From positions 62,001-126,000 of the forward strand of contig NZ_JPOG01000001.1 in the NCBI RefSeq assembly GCF_000733765.1: a DNA stretch of 64,000 nt. Direction: 5' to 3'. Positions 18,731 to 26,754 of this stretch are shown in pieces. The first letter of the stretch is position 1, and each line of letters opens with the position of its first letter. The position numbers and the translations under genes are program-made. The notes under the pieces were generated by a model. The model was not told the origin of the DNA and did not search any database. It worked only from the letters and a program-made list of their open reading frames with translations. This stretch comes from Algiphilus aromaticivorans DG1253 (lineage in GTDB: Bacteria > Pseudomonadota > Gammaproteobacteria > Nevskiales > Nevskiaceae).

Positions 18731-19747
18731 TCACGGATGCACCTCCAGCAGATCCTGGTAGACCGACAGCGGATGCTGGAAGCTGTCGATGGGTACGGGC
18801 CTAGCTGCGGCCGGTACCCGGGCCGGCGCCTCGTCGCGGGCCGCCGGCAGCGCCTGCAGCACATGGCGTTCCTCGTCGAGCCGCACCGCCGGCTTGACGC
18901 CGGTGGTGCCGTGCACGCGCTGGTCGGCGACCTCAATCAGCCAGCGTCCGACGTGGGCGTTGGCGACCGCAACATCGAGCTGCAGCCCCGCTGTCTTGAG
19001 GCTGGCGGCCAGCGGCGTGACGAAGGATTCCTTGAGATAGCGATTGAAACGCTCGACCTTGCCCTTGGTCTTGGCCCGATAGGGTCGACACAGCTTCGGC
19101 AGGAAGCCGTAGGCCTCGGCCAGCGCCAGCAGATCCGGATGCCAGCGGTGCAGGCCGTCGCCGTAGGCGTCGCGCTCGATGACCACCGATTTGGCGTTGT
19201 CGAACAGCACTTGCTTCGGCACGCCGCCGAAATGCACGAAAGCGGCCTTGAGGCCATCCATCCAGCTGGCGGCATCCTCGCGGTCGCAGAAGCGCACGGC
19301 ACTGGACCGGGAATAGCCCAGTGTGCCGACGAAGGCCAGCAGTCGATGCCGGCCCCGCCGGATCGTGGTGAAGTCGACCTGCATCTGCTCGCCGGGGGCG
19401 GTCTCGAAGCGCACCAGCGGCTCGACTTCCTGCCGCTTGAGCGGTGCCAACAAGGCCTTCAGCTGGCTGATGCCGCCGTCATAGCCTTGCTCCCGGATCT
19501 CGCGCAGCAGCACCGTCGCGGGGATCCAGTGCGGCCGTGCGGCTTCCACCCGCGCCATCAGATAGGCCTTGTACGGATCCAACTTCTGCGGGCGCGCCGC
19601 ACGATCGGCGTAGCGCGTCGCCTCCGGGTCCCGCAGGTAGCGCCGCACCGTGTTGCGCGAGCATCCCAACTGCCGCGCGATCTCTCGAACACCCACATCC
19701 TGCCGGGATAGGACTCTGATCTCCACTGCTTGCTCCAAGCTCAACAT
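18731..19747 (-). CDS. istA: IS21 family transposase IstA
   Basis: This protein of about 338 residues has an N-terminal HTH (LSRQDVGVREIARQLGCSRN) and an rve DDE core: FETAPGEQMQVDFTTIRRGR (Asp), FGGVPKQVLFDNAKSVV (Asp) and PYRAKTKGKVERFNRYLKES (Glu). The ATG at 19747 begins the usual IS21 start (MLSLEQAVEIRVL). An ATG seven codons earlier is possible. Its TGA overlaps the istB GTG. IstA looks intact, but its helper IstB is broken. Confidence 0.88.
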   Translation of the reverse strand: MLSLEQAVEIRVLSRQDVGVREIARQLGCSRNTVRRYLRDPEATRYADRAARPQKLDPYKAYLMARVEAARPHWIPATVLLREIREQGYDGGISQLKALLAPLKRQEVEPLVRFETAPGEQMQVDFTTIRRGRHRLLAFVGTLGYSRSSAVRFCDREDAASWMDGLKAAFVHFGGVPKQVLFDNAKSVVIERDAYGDGLHRWHPDLLALAEAYGFLPKLCRPYRAKTKGKVERFNRYLKESFVTPLAASLKTAGLQLDVAVANAHVGRWLIEVADQRVHGTTGVKPAVRLDEERHVLQALPAARDEAPARVPAAARPVPIDSFQHPLSVYQDLLEVHP

Positions 19748-19948
19748 GGGCGGCCAAAAGGCCGCCATCCTCGCCCAGGTGGGTCAGATTTACTTCGGCG
19801 CGGTGGGTCAGTTTTACATCGGCGCTAACAAATACAAGGCCACCCCGAGCAACAGTCACCAACACGACGCCTAATTCCAGGAATCAATGCTTCGATAAAG
19901 GCAGGCGGGTCAGATCTTGCTGAAAATATAGAGCCAGCAAAAGAACGT

Positions 19949-20356
19949 TTAAGGTGGTATCCCGTACTTGATGCGCATCAGTAAATCAATCACGCGTTGC
20001 CGTTGCCCACGCGCGAGCAGGTCGATCGGGGATGCCCCGCCTAGCCCAAATGCAGGCTGACTGAGCCAATACCCGGCGTTGCTCGGCTCGCACCCCAGAA
20101 CCTTGAGTACGAGCCCAGCAAGGTCGTTATCCAGCTGTTGCAGCTTTGAGAACCATTGCGCCCATTCCTGCGCCTGCCGTGCACGGAGGGTAAGCGCTGA
20201 ATTCAATAGGTTTTCCATATCAGAGTTTTCAGTAACCAATCCGTCGCCTATAGTCAATTCAAGCGTGGTTCCGCTAAGAGCGATAGGAGTACTATCTCGA
20301 TATATGTGATAGACAGCGGCAGAATCAGGCGCGCTCCTATCTGAGATAACGAACAA
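19949..20356 (-). CDS. DUF2384 / ParS-MbcA-Xre antitoxin C-terminal-like protein
   Basis: The last about 40 residues (AGYWLSQPAFGLGGASPIDL followed by LARGQRQRVIDLLMRIKYGI) match the toxin-binding domain of DUF2384-type antitoxins (GGxSPxDLL...RIxYGxxP). The upstream part is unrecognised. The start is unclear: TTG at 20356 opens the listed frame and an ATG at 20218 would give a compact 89-residue protein. An ATG at 20420 overlaps the tniQ stop (TGATG) but hits a stop after seven codons, suggesting a frameshifted original start. No RES-type toxin gene adjoins it. Confidence 0.6.
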   Translation of the reverse strand: MFVISDRSAPDSAAVYHIYRDSTPIALSGTTLELTIGDGLVTENSDMENLLNSALTLRARQAQEWAQWFSKLQQLDNDLAGLVLKVLGCEPSNAGYWLSQPAFGLGGASPIDLLARGQRQRVIDLLMRIKYGIPP

Positions 20357-20419
20357 TAAAGCTTGCTTTAGCCTTTTATTCCTGGTGTCTCGATGTCTAG
20401 CGGTTGAACGTGTCAGTCA

Positions 20420-21742
20420 TCAGTTTTTCTTCCCGCGAACCCCTTCCATCACACGCCCGAACTCATTCTTGGCTCGGTGCTCAGTACAAGATACTTGCTC
20501 CCGAAGCTGGCCAACGAAGCGCTTGCGGGTCAACGGCTCGCGCCTACGTATCAGCGCGGCGATCGCGGCGATTGCCGCCTCGCGCAGCTCCTCTTCACTT
20601 TTCTTGAGGCGAGCCTCACGGCTCGCTTTGATGCGTGCCGCATACTCCCGTGCCTCCTGTTTAGCGATAGAGTATAGAGTCGACGGGTCAACTCCGATTT
20701 CCCTCGCAAATGCATTGACTGATTGATGCTTCGGCTCTTCTTGCTCGAGTTCAGCGAGTAAAGCCGCCCGGACGGCGTCTTTGTCGTGCCGGATTATCGG
20801 CGGCTTGCGACTCGGCACAAATATGCTCGGCGCCGCAAGTTCGAAGGGCATCTGACGAGCAGCTTCTATTGGATCTCGGAGAGGGCTGCATGGTGAGATA
20901 TCAATCTGTGCGCATACCCGAAGCCAGGTTTCGAGCTTGGGCTTTGAGCGGCCTCTAATCCAGTTGGCTAGCGTTTGCGACGGTACCCGAATCTTCTTAG
21001 CAAAAGCTTCGACGCTTAGACGGCGAGCACCAGCCACGGATCGCAAAAATAGCCCGCACTCCCGCCCTGTAAGGAAAGGGCGGAGGTCGCTGCGAGCCTG
21101 TAACAATTCGGGAAGGTGCTTGATCAGCCATTCCTGATATCCCTTGTCTTCAGGGGTGCTGTCCTGAAGTGACTTGTGGCTGTTGGGATGCCAAAGAAGT
21201 GCGCCACAGGATTGACAGGCGTCCAGGCATCCTCGGCGGGTGAGGAACGGTTGGGTCTCTCGGCACTCAGTGCAATGAGCATGTAGCTCGACTCTGTGCG
21301 TGGGACAGAACCTCAGTTCTGGCATCTGCCATATCAGCAGATCGACCGGATCCTCCTCAGACTTGGTCCTCTCCTCATAGCAAAGCGCACACCAGTGCTT
21401 CTCCGCCTTCAAAGCGCCAGTGCCTTGGTTCGCAAACACCGCGCTGAAGTCGCACAGCGTGGTCTCTTCAAAGCCCGCGTGGCCCAGCGCTCGAGCCAGT
21501 GCGGTCCGAATTTCCGCCTGGGTCTCCGTATAGTGGTTCAGGGTGCGTCCACCGCTGCCACGTAGTAGGTCTTTGGTTTTTGCGAAGCTGTGCCCTGTTA
21601 GGCCGCCAAGTAGGGTTAGTAGTGACTGTGTCGGGATCCGGTGGGCCCTCGCGAGTCGCCCAAGGTAGGAAGACAGGCACTCGACGTAGGGTGTGCCCGT
21701 GCCGTTGACGGGGAGTTGGAAGAACTCGATGCCTCCGTTCAC
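20420..21742 (-). CDS. tniQ: TniQ/TnsD-family transposon targeting protein
   Basis: This 440-residue protein has an N-terminal TniQ domain (LSSYLGRLARAHRIPTQSLL, LRGSGGRTLNHYT) and zinc-knuckle pairs typical of TnsD/TniQ (HWCALCYEE, RFCPTHRVELHAHCTECRE, CLDACQSCGALLWH). A C-terminal portion holds two HTH-like segments (VEAFAKKIRVPSQTLANWIR; VNAFAREIGVDPSTLYSIAK). TnsD-type proteins bind a fixed chromosomal site and recruit TnsC. The tRNA flank at 36354-36371 is the inferred target. It starts at a GTG overlapping the tnsC stop by 4 bp. Confidence 0.9.
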   Translation of the reverse strand: MNGGIEFFQLPVNGTGTPYVECLSSYLGRLARAHRIPTQSLLTLLGGLTGHSFAKTKDLLRGSGGRTLNHYTETQAEIRTALARALGHAGFEETTLCDFSAVFANQGTGALKAEKHWCALCYEERTKSEEDPVDLLIWQMPELRFCPTHRVELHAHCTECRETQPFLTRRGCLDACQSCGALLWHPNSHKSLQDSTPEDKGYQEWLIKHLPELLQARSDLRPFLTGRECGLFLRSVAGARRLSVEAFAKKIRVPSQTLANWIRGRSKPKLETWLRVCAQIDISPCSPLRDPIEAARQMPFELAAPSIFVPSRKPPIIRHDKDAVRAALLAELEQEEPKHQSVNAFAREIGVDPSTLYSIAKQEAREYAARIKASREARLKKSEEELREAAIAAIAALIRRREPLTRKRFVGQLREQVSCTEHRAKNEFGRVMEGVRGKKN

Positions 21743-22812
21743 TGCTCATCCCCGCGCCCTACCTGGTCTCGAGAAGGGTTCCGTTCGCCCACTCGGCGCT
21801 TGGACCGGTGTGGGGTTGAAGAGCGCAGTGAAGGTGTCTCGCCTGCTACCTCCTCCGAGAAGAAGCACGCGCCGTCCTCGATCTCGAGCGCGAGATTCTT
21901 TTGCTCCCTTTTCGTAGGCAGGCTGTCACGGATGTGGTCCCAACTCAGTTGCGCGGCATCGCTCTGAGAAGAGGTGGCAATCGCACGCAGCAAGGTGCGC
22001 TGTAGCCAGCCGATGCATCCGAAGGTTGCCTCAAATAGCGCGTCGGCTCGATCAACTAGCAGGTTGCTCGGGCAGTAACCCCCCATGAGCTCTTGGTACG
22101 TGGCGCAGCACGAGAGCCAGGCCTTGACGTCGCTCTCAATGGTTGGTGACAGGGGCCGAAGATGCACGAATTTCGTCGGAAAGTCAGAGGCCGCGCAGAT
22201 ATTAGAAATGCGCAGGAGCTCATAGGATCCAGTTGCTACCACTACAGCGGGTAGCCCGAACCGGCTGTTCGCGAGCTGATGCAAGGTAATTGGAACCGCA
22301 TCCAGGTCGGACGCCTTCGCGCGCCGGAGCATATGGTGGGCTTCCGAAATCAGAAGTGTTGTACAGCCGCGGCGATGAGCAGCATTGGCCATCTGCGTCT
22401 GGTGCTGGTCGCGTGTGGTCCAGGTCGCTGACTTAGAGAATTCTGTGATTCCGTGCTCAGACTCGGAAGCTCGCCGACGTTGCCCAAGAATTGGGTCATT
22501 CAGCGCTTCAAGGCCCGATTCAAAGAAGTTCTTCCACCTGAAAGGGGTATCCGTGGGGAAGCGGGCGCGGAGCTCTAAGGCCGCGTAGTGATTCTCAGGT
22601 TGTGTTCTGGCTACGAGTTCACTTGTCAGCCGCCGAGTAAGCGTGGCGACCCCGGAGCCAGTCGGGCCTACGCATACGAGGACAGTTCCTCGCGGAGCGA
22701 ATTGGATATTGGCCAATAGGTCGTTCAGGGTGTCCGTGAAAAGTGGCGTTTCAATGGACTGCGTTTTGATCGCCCGAGTAGCCCGGTCCCGCAGATAATC
22801 CCGCTCCATCAT
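21739..22812 (-). CDS. TnsC/TniB-like AAA+ protein with substituted Walker A and Walker B residues
   Basis: This 357-residue protein has the layout of TnsC/TniB. The P-loop region reads VGPTGSGVATL (residues 48-58), with Val55 where the Walker A lysine belongs and Ala56 in place of Ser/Thr. The Walker B region reads TTLLISEAHHML, with Ser156 in place of Asp. A sensor-like VVVATGSYELLRISN follows. The flanking motif FRWKNFFESGLEALNDP is as in active TniB proteins. It is coupled to tnsAB and tniQ by 4-bp overlaps. It should link transposase and TniQ, probably without normal ATP hydrolysis. Confidence 0.85.
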   Translation of the reverse strand: MMERDYLRDRATRAIKTQSIETPLFTDTLNDLLANIQFAPRGTVLVCVGPTGSGVATLTRRLTSELVARTQPENHYAALELRARFPTDTPFRWKNFFESGLEALNDPILGQRRRASESEHGITEFSKSATWTTRDQHQTQMANAAHRRGCTTLLISEAHHMLRRAKASDLDAVPITLHQLANSRFGLPAVVVATGSYELLRISNICAASDFPTKFVHLRPLSPTIESDVKAWLSCCATYQELMGGYCPSNLLVDRADALFEATFGCIGWLQRTLLRAIATSSQSDAAQLSWDHIRDSLPTKREQKNLALEIEDGACFFSEEVAGETPSLRSSTPHRSKRRVGERNPSRDQVGRGDEQ

Positions 22813-25307
22813 TCATCCCCCGATTGAAATGTAGGGCAACTGTGTATGTCCCCGTGAATTGCGAATGGTGAAACGGGCTCGTCCTCCATGACTTCTTCCT
22901 TTTGGGAATTCCTCCCAATGCGCGACTCTTCCCACTGTGCGAGCGGGTCATGAGGAATCTGCGCAACGCGTTCGAGCAAGGCGCCAAGCTGCTCCGCTCG
23001 TTCGGGCGACGCGGCCTCATGCCTTTGTGCTAATTCAACGATTTCCCTGCTATAACCCGCTAAGCGCGCAGAGGACAAACCACTGAATTGATGGGCATAT
23101 TGATGGCAAAAATCAGTCCATTTTCCTCCGAGTGAGACATAGATGTATGTGATATCCAGCGGATCGAATTTTACAATATAGGTGTGCCCATAAAACTCAG
23201 GTGAAATGGGTTTGTTCGGTAAGTAACGCTGCCCATGTATCCGGATTCCATTTTGCCGGTCTAGCTTTCGCATTCCACCTCGACTGACTAGCGGGAGCAG
23301 GTGAGGGCGGTCAGCATCGAGGTCAGTACTGACGCGATACGCGCGTGCCCCATGGGCGCGAGCCGATGCGGCTTGGTATCCGTCCGGAGACAACCCAGAC
23401 GTCTTCGGGCTCGCAAATGATGTGTTGTAATAATCGAAAAAGAACTCCTCTGTGGCTAGCCAAAGCGATCCTAAGGTTCTATCCGCTAATTGATCAGGAC
23501 GCCATCCGCGTTCCCAAGACTTGGGATCTTGGCGTAGCACATAATTACCGTTGAGATAAGCGAGCAGTGCGTGCTGAAACAAGCTGAATCCTCTTTCAAT
23601 GCCGCTGCCATCTCTGGGGCTCATATACCGGCGGCAGAGTTTGTCTATTCTTTCGTGCGCAAGTAGTTTCTCTACTGCAATAGAATCATGCGGTTTCTCC
23701 CCATCGAGGCGGAGTGTCTCGGGGAATCTTTGGTATCTGCGGTAGCAATCCCATAATGTGGATTGGACAGTGAGTGTGGTTGGTCTCTGAAAGGACAAAT
23801 AGACCCCACGAATCCCGCCATCGGCATCGTCCCGCATGTACGTGAGCCAAGGCGAATTGGCAATGGGCGTGCCCAAGAGGGTTTCAACCAGTCGGATCGG
23901 TAGGGGGGTATGGTCCAGTGTTGCTGATTGCCAGCTTCGCTGAGCGAGTCTTGAGATGGTGGATGTTGTGAGCTTCTCTGCAGGCTGCGCCTGATACGCT
24001 GCGTCTTTTCCGCGTGCGCTGTGGATAGCGCGCAATTCCGCCCGCGCCGCGCGTAGTCTTTTATGAAAGGTGGTCTTTGAGGGTGGCGCGAGTCCCAATT
24101 CACGGCAAGTGGCCCTGAGTTGTCCGTAGCGACCCGTGTAACGCGCTTGCTCGCAGGCTCCCTCTTGCACGGTCAGGGTTAGTAATTCCTCGACTTTCGG
24201 CGCAAGTTTGCAGCCACGATGGCCGCGGGCGTGATAGTGGGGGATCAGCCCGAGGAAGCCAGCCTGCGCGTCGCACTCGGCAGCCAAGTATCGTTGGTGC
24301 CAATTCTTCTCGCTACGTGAGAGCGTACTTCGAGCTTGGTTGCCGGCTAGCACTTCACGGATAGCCGCGAGTCGTGTCCATGCCTCCTTAAGAGCCGCTG
24401 ATGAGCACCTGGATAGCTCAACGATCGCTTCCTGTGGTGGGGGGAATTTGGGCCTTTGTTCGATCTGTGCGGAGCCGGACCTCACGAGGTCCGCAAACTC
24501 TTTGCATCGGTAGACCGGTGTTGGCGCTGGCCCGGTGATGCGATCGCGATAGATGTCGACCCAGACCATCCCTTCATTGAGGGCATGGATGAGGTCATCG
24601 GCCGACCAGTCCTCGCTCTTTGCCAGCTCTTCGTAGGTTGAGACGCCAATGCGCTGGACATGGCAGACCAAAGCTTCGGTTGTCCGAGAAGCAACGGAGG
24701 CTCTGTGGCCGCCCTTGCCCAGAAAGATGAGATTTGACACCAGCGTGTGGTTCACGGCATCCGTCGTGAGCACTATGAACGGCAGGCCGTGCCTTGCAGT
24801 GGCTGCGTTTGCAGGACTATCGATGTAGCAGCCCTTCATGCTGGAAGGCTGGAAACGTGGGTTGCCTTTGATGTGTTCTGCGTGCGCCTTGTCTTCGGGT
24901 TTCGTCTCCACTATGGCAATCCGGCCGTCGTCCAGCTCGACGAAGGCGTCTGGACGGATGCTGGTCACAACGCGCTTGTTCTGCGCATTGATATAGTCAA
25001 GATCGATGGGCGGAAGTTGGCTCGAGAACTGGGCTACCCGCGAGTTGTGCTCGCACTCGAGTGCCAGCACGTATTCCAGACTTACGCTCTCTGCTTCGAC
25101 GACTTCGCCGCGCTTCTCGCTGGAGTAGCGCATCGCGCTGTGGTGCGGTGAGCGTCTGACTCGGCGGGAGGGGCCGCTTCGGATGGCTTCGTCAATGTAG
25201 TTGCGACCGAGCTCATTCGGTACGCGGGCGAAGTGATCGACGTAGTCGATAAGGCATTGCGGGGTTACGGCGCAGTTCTCTGGCGTTGCGCCATCTGCAG
25301 CAGGCAT
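22809..25307 (-). CDS. tnsAB: TnsA-TnsB fusion transposase
   Basis: This is an 832-residue fusion. Residues about 65-200 form a TnsA-like PD-(D/E)XK endonuclease: VSLEYVLALECEHNSRV (Glu79), SIRPDAFVELDDG (Asp120) and IAIVETKPEDK (Glu135, Lys137). Residues about 390-700 form a TnsB/TniA rve core: SATLDHTPL (Asp465), LRLDGEKPHDS (Asp535) and GSGIERGFSLFQ (Glu571), a DD35E spacing. All catalytic positions are present. TnsA would cut the 5' ends and TnsB would cut and join the 3' ends, giving cut-and-paste transposition. GGGAG precedes the ATG at 25307. It is the first gene of the tnsAB-tnsC-tniQ operon. Confidence 0.88.
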   Translation of the reverse strand: MPAADGATPENCAVTPQCLIDYVDHFARVPNELGRNYIDEAIRSGPSRRVRRSPHHSAMRYSSEKRGEVVEAESVSLEYVLALECEHNSRVAQFSSQLPPIDLDYINAQNKRVVTSIRPDAFVELDDGRIAIVETKPEDKAHAEHIKGNPRFQPSSMKGCYIDSPANAATARHGLPFIVLTTDAVNHTLVSNLIFLGKGGHRASVASRTTEALVCHVQRIGVSTYEELAKSEDWSADDLIHALNEGMVWVDIYRDRITGPAPTPVYRCKEFADLVRSGSAQIEQRPKFPPPQEAIVELSRCSSAALKEAWTRLAAIREVLAGNQARSTLSRSEKNWHQRYLAAECDAQAGFLGLIPHYHARGHRGCKLAPKVEELLTLTVQEGACEQARYTGRYGQLRATCRELGLAPPSKTTFHKRLRAARAELRAIHSARGKDAAYQAQPAEKLTTSTISRLAQRSWQSATLDHTPLPIRLVETLLGTPIANSPWLTYMRDDADGGIRGVYLSFQRPTTLTVQSTLWDCYRRYQRFPETLRLDGEKPHDSIAVEKLLAHERIDKLCRRYMSPRDGSGIERGFSLFQHALLAYLNGNYVLRQDPKSWERGWRPDQLADRTLGSLWLATEEFFFDYYNTSFASPKTSGLSPDGYQAASARAHGARAYRVSTDLDADRPHLLPLVSRGGMRKLDRQNGIRIHGQRYLPNKPISPEFYGHTYIVKFDPLDITYIYVSLGGKWTDFCHQYAHQFSGLSSARLAGYSREIVELAQRHEAASPERAEQLGALLERVAQIPHDPLAQWEESRIGRNSQKEEVMEDEPVSPFAIHGDIHSCPTFQSGDE

Positions 25308-25355
25308 GGGACTCCCTTCGCCGCTTGGCGGCGACTAGCTGGGTAGGGAGGAGGC

Positions 25356-25384
25356 TTGACGCAGGGTCGGTGCCGTGCTGTACT
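25356..25384 (+). promoter_or_regulatory. Predicted sigma70 promoter upstream of the tnsAB start, facing away from it
   Basis: TTGACG at 25356-25361 and TGTACT at 25379-25384, 17 bp apart, on the plus strand between tnsAB and the HTH gene. With the terminator at 25421-25449 it would give an RNA of about 60 nt starting near 25391. Weak -10, so only moderate support. Confidence 0.4.
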
Positions 25385-25390
25385 GAGCTT

Positions 25391-25449
25391 GCCAAAGCGG
25401 TATCAGCAATGATCACCGAGCCCGGGGCGGCCTCCGCTCCGGGTTTTTT
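25391..25449 (+). ncRNA. Possible small RNA inside the Tn7-like core
   Basis: Inferred only from a promoter-like pair (25356-25384) followed within 60 bp by a strong intrinsic terminator, with no open frame between. It lies in the gap between tnsAB and the HTH gene, divergent to both. It could be a regulatory RNA or simply a terminated leader. Nothing CRISPR-like is present in it. Confidence 0.3.
25421..25449 (+). terminator. Intrinsic terminator
   Basis: CCCGGGGCGG (25421-25430) pairs with CCGCTCCGGG (25434-25443) across a CCT loop, with one G-T wobble. Six T follow (25444-25449). The T-run shows it acts on the plus strand, not on the minus-strand tns operon. Confidence 0.8.
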
Positions 25450-25465
25450 GTGCGCGCGATCTATT

Positions 25466-25723
25466 TCAACTTTCTGCTCCTTGCGTCGTGCTCTTTGTAT
25501 GTAGGGCGCGAACCCATGCGTGTACCTCGTGGCGAAGAGCGAATCGACCGCGGCGGCCTGGGGTCCTGAAAGTGTGGACAGGCAACGTGCCTCGGTTGTC
25601 TGCTTGCGTCATCGCGGCGGTCGACGGATACCCCAGCATTTTGGCTAGGTCGCTGCCGCCTACGATTCCCGCGGTATAGGCTGGCTCGATGTCGTGTGCT
25701 GCGGTTTCCCTGTTCCTATCCAT
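25466..25723 (-). CDS. Small HTH (excisionase/MerR-like) DNA-binding protein
   Basis: This 85-residue protein carries a single winged-helix DNA-binding segment: GGSDLAKMLGYPSTAAMTQA, NRGTLPVHTFRTPGRRGRFA and RHEVHAWVRALH. The pattern resembles excisionase or AlpA-type domains. It is encoded upstream of tnsAB on the same strand (158 bp gap) and is divergent from the zinc-finger gene with 56 bp between, so it could regulate both. No catalytic motif. Confidence 0.7.
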   Translation of the reverse strand: MDRNRETAAHDIEPAYTAGIVGGSDLAKMLGYPSTAAMTQADNRGTLPVHTFRTPGRRGRFALRHEVHAWVRALHTKSTTQGAES

Positions 25724-25779
25724 ACAGCTCTATATAGATTCGTCTAGCAATCAATGCCGTCGATGATGGAGCAGACGTC

Positions 25780-26709
25780 ATGCTCTCCATAACCCCCCGG
25801 GTGTTTGCATCTTTGATTCTTGATGGGCTCGAGCGCCCTGTGATCGAGGACGAATGGGAGGCGATATTTAACGTCCTGATTCGCATGCAATTGGCGCAGG
25901 ACAACCCCACGCCTGCGCAGCTTTGGAGGGCGGCCGATACCGTGGCGAGGCGCTTCCTAGGCGACGGCATCCCCAGAGACTCGTCTACCAGGGCAATCTC
26001 ATGGGGGGAGCTCCGGGCGGTCTCGGAAGCGATGGCTCGGAAGGATCATCCGGGCATCGCGCGCGTTGATCCAACCGCGCTACCAGTGGTTCGGTTTCGA
26101 TTCGGCTATGCATTTAGGCGACTTGTCCTAGCGTTCTACGATCGCTCGCGCAAGCCTCCATCCGTGTCCGACGGAGTGGTCGGTCATTGCCCCTATTGCT
26201 TTCGGTTGACGCCGCATGCTGGAGGGCTGATGCCTATGGGGTCGCTATGCAGCGTTCACTTGTCGAGGCGGACCGATGAAAATGGGAGCAGGCGCTCAAA
26301 CCCGGATTACCATGCGGCCCGTCGCCTGAACTCAGCGTTCATCGCCCAATGGCAAGAAGTCCGGTTAGAGACCAGGTTTGCCTTCCTCGATCCCACGGTG
26401 CCGATGTCGGACTTCCCCGTCTGGCTGCGTCGCTACTATCGCGCTGCGTCCAAGCGCTATCCAACTGCGAAGAACCTACTTTTGCTTCTGCAGCAGTCGG
26501 ATGATCCGGTCGCGCTACCAAGGGCGCTTCGGGATCAAGTCCATCAAGAGTTTGCCGAGGATCCGGAGATGGCAAGGAGCTATCTGAACAGGCTCGAAGC
26601 ATGGGAGCGAGCGTTTGCTGAGCGTCACTCCGCGGGCAGACGCGGAGGCCGGCGCGTCGGCGCCGGCCGCAAACCAGGGGCCAAACGTGGCTCGGAATCT
26701 ACCGCGTAA
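25780..26709 (+). CDS. Zinc-finger protein with basic tail, unknown function (Tn7-like accessory?)
   Basis: This 309-residue protein was not recognised. Features are a CxxC...CxxH zinc-binding segment (HCPYCFRLTPHAGG ... LCSVHLSRR, about residues 145-170), helical regions before and after, and a C-terminal tail rich in Gly/Arg/Lys (GRRGGRRVGAGRKPGAKRG) like an AT-hook. This architecture suits DNA binding. GGAG lies 8 nt before the ATG. It is divergent from the HTH gene and sits between the tns operon and an IS21 relic, so an accessory role in target choice or regulation is possible but unproven. Confidence 0.7.
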   Translation: MLSITPRVFASLILDGLERPVIEDEWEAIFNVLIRMQLAQDNPTPAQLWRAADTVARRFLGDGIPRDSSTRAISWGELRAVSEAMARKDHPGIARVDPTALPVVRFRFGYAFRRLVLAFYDRSRKPPSVSDGVVGHCPYCFRLTPHAGGLMPMGSLCSVHLSRRTDENGSRRSNPDYHAARRLNSAFIAQWQEVRLETRFAFLDPTVPMSDFPVWLRRYYRAASKRYPTAKNLLLLLQQSDDPVALPRALRDQVHQEFAEDPEMARSYLNRLEAWERAFAERHSAGRRGGRRVGAGRKPGAKRGSESTA

Positions 26710-26754
26710 GTGGAAGTGAGGTCCCTTTCGTGTCCCGGTAGATCCGGTCGATGG

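Noticed and set aside
19949-20356. Toxin-antitoxin pair
   Set aside because: Only a DUF2384-like domain is visible; no RES-type or other toxin gene adjoins it, so a TA system is not supported.
19831-26754. CRISPR-associated transposon (CAST)
   Set aside because: The TnsAB fusion and TniQ raised this, but no cas gene, repeat-spacer array or guide-like repeat was found anywhere in 14274-36348.
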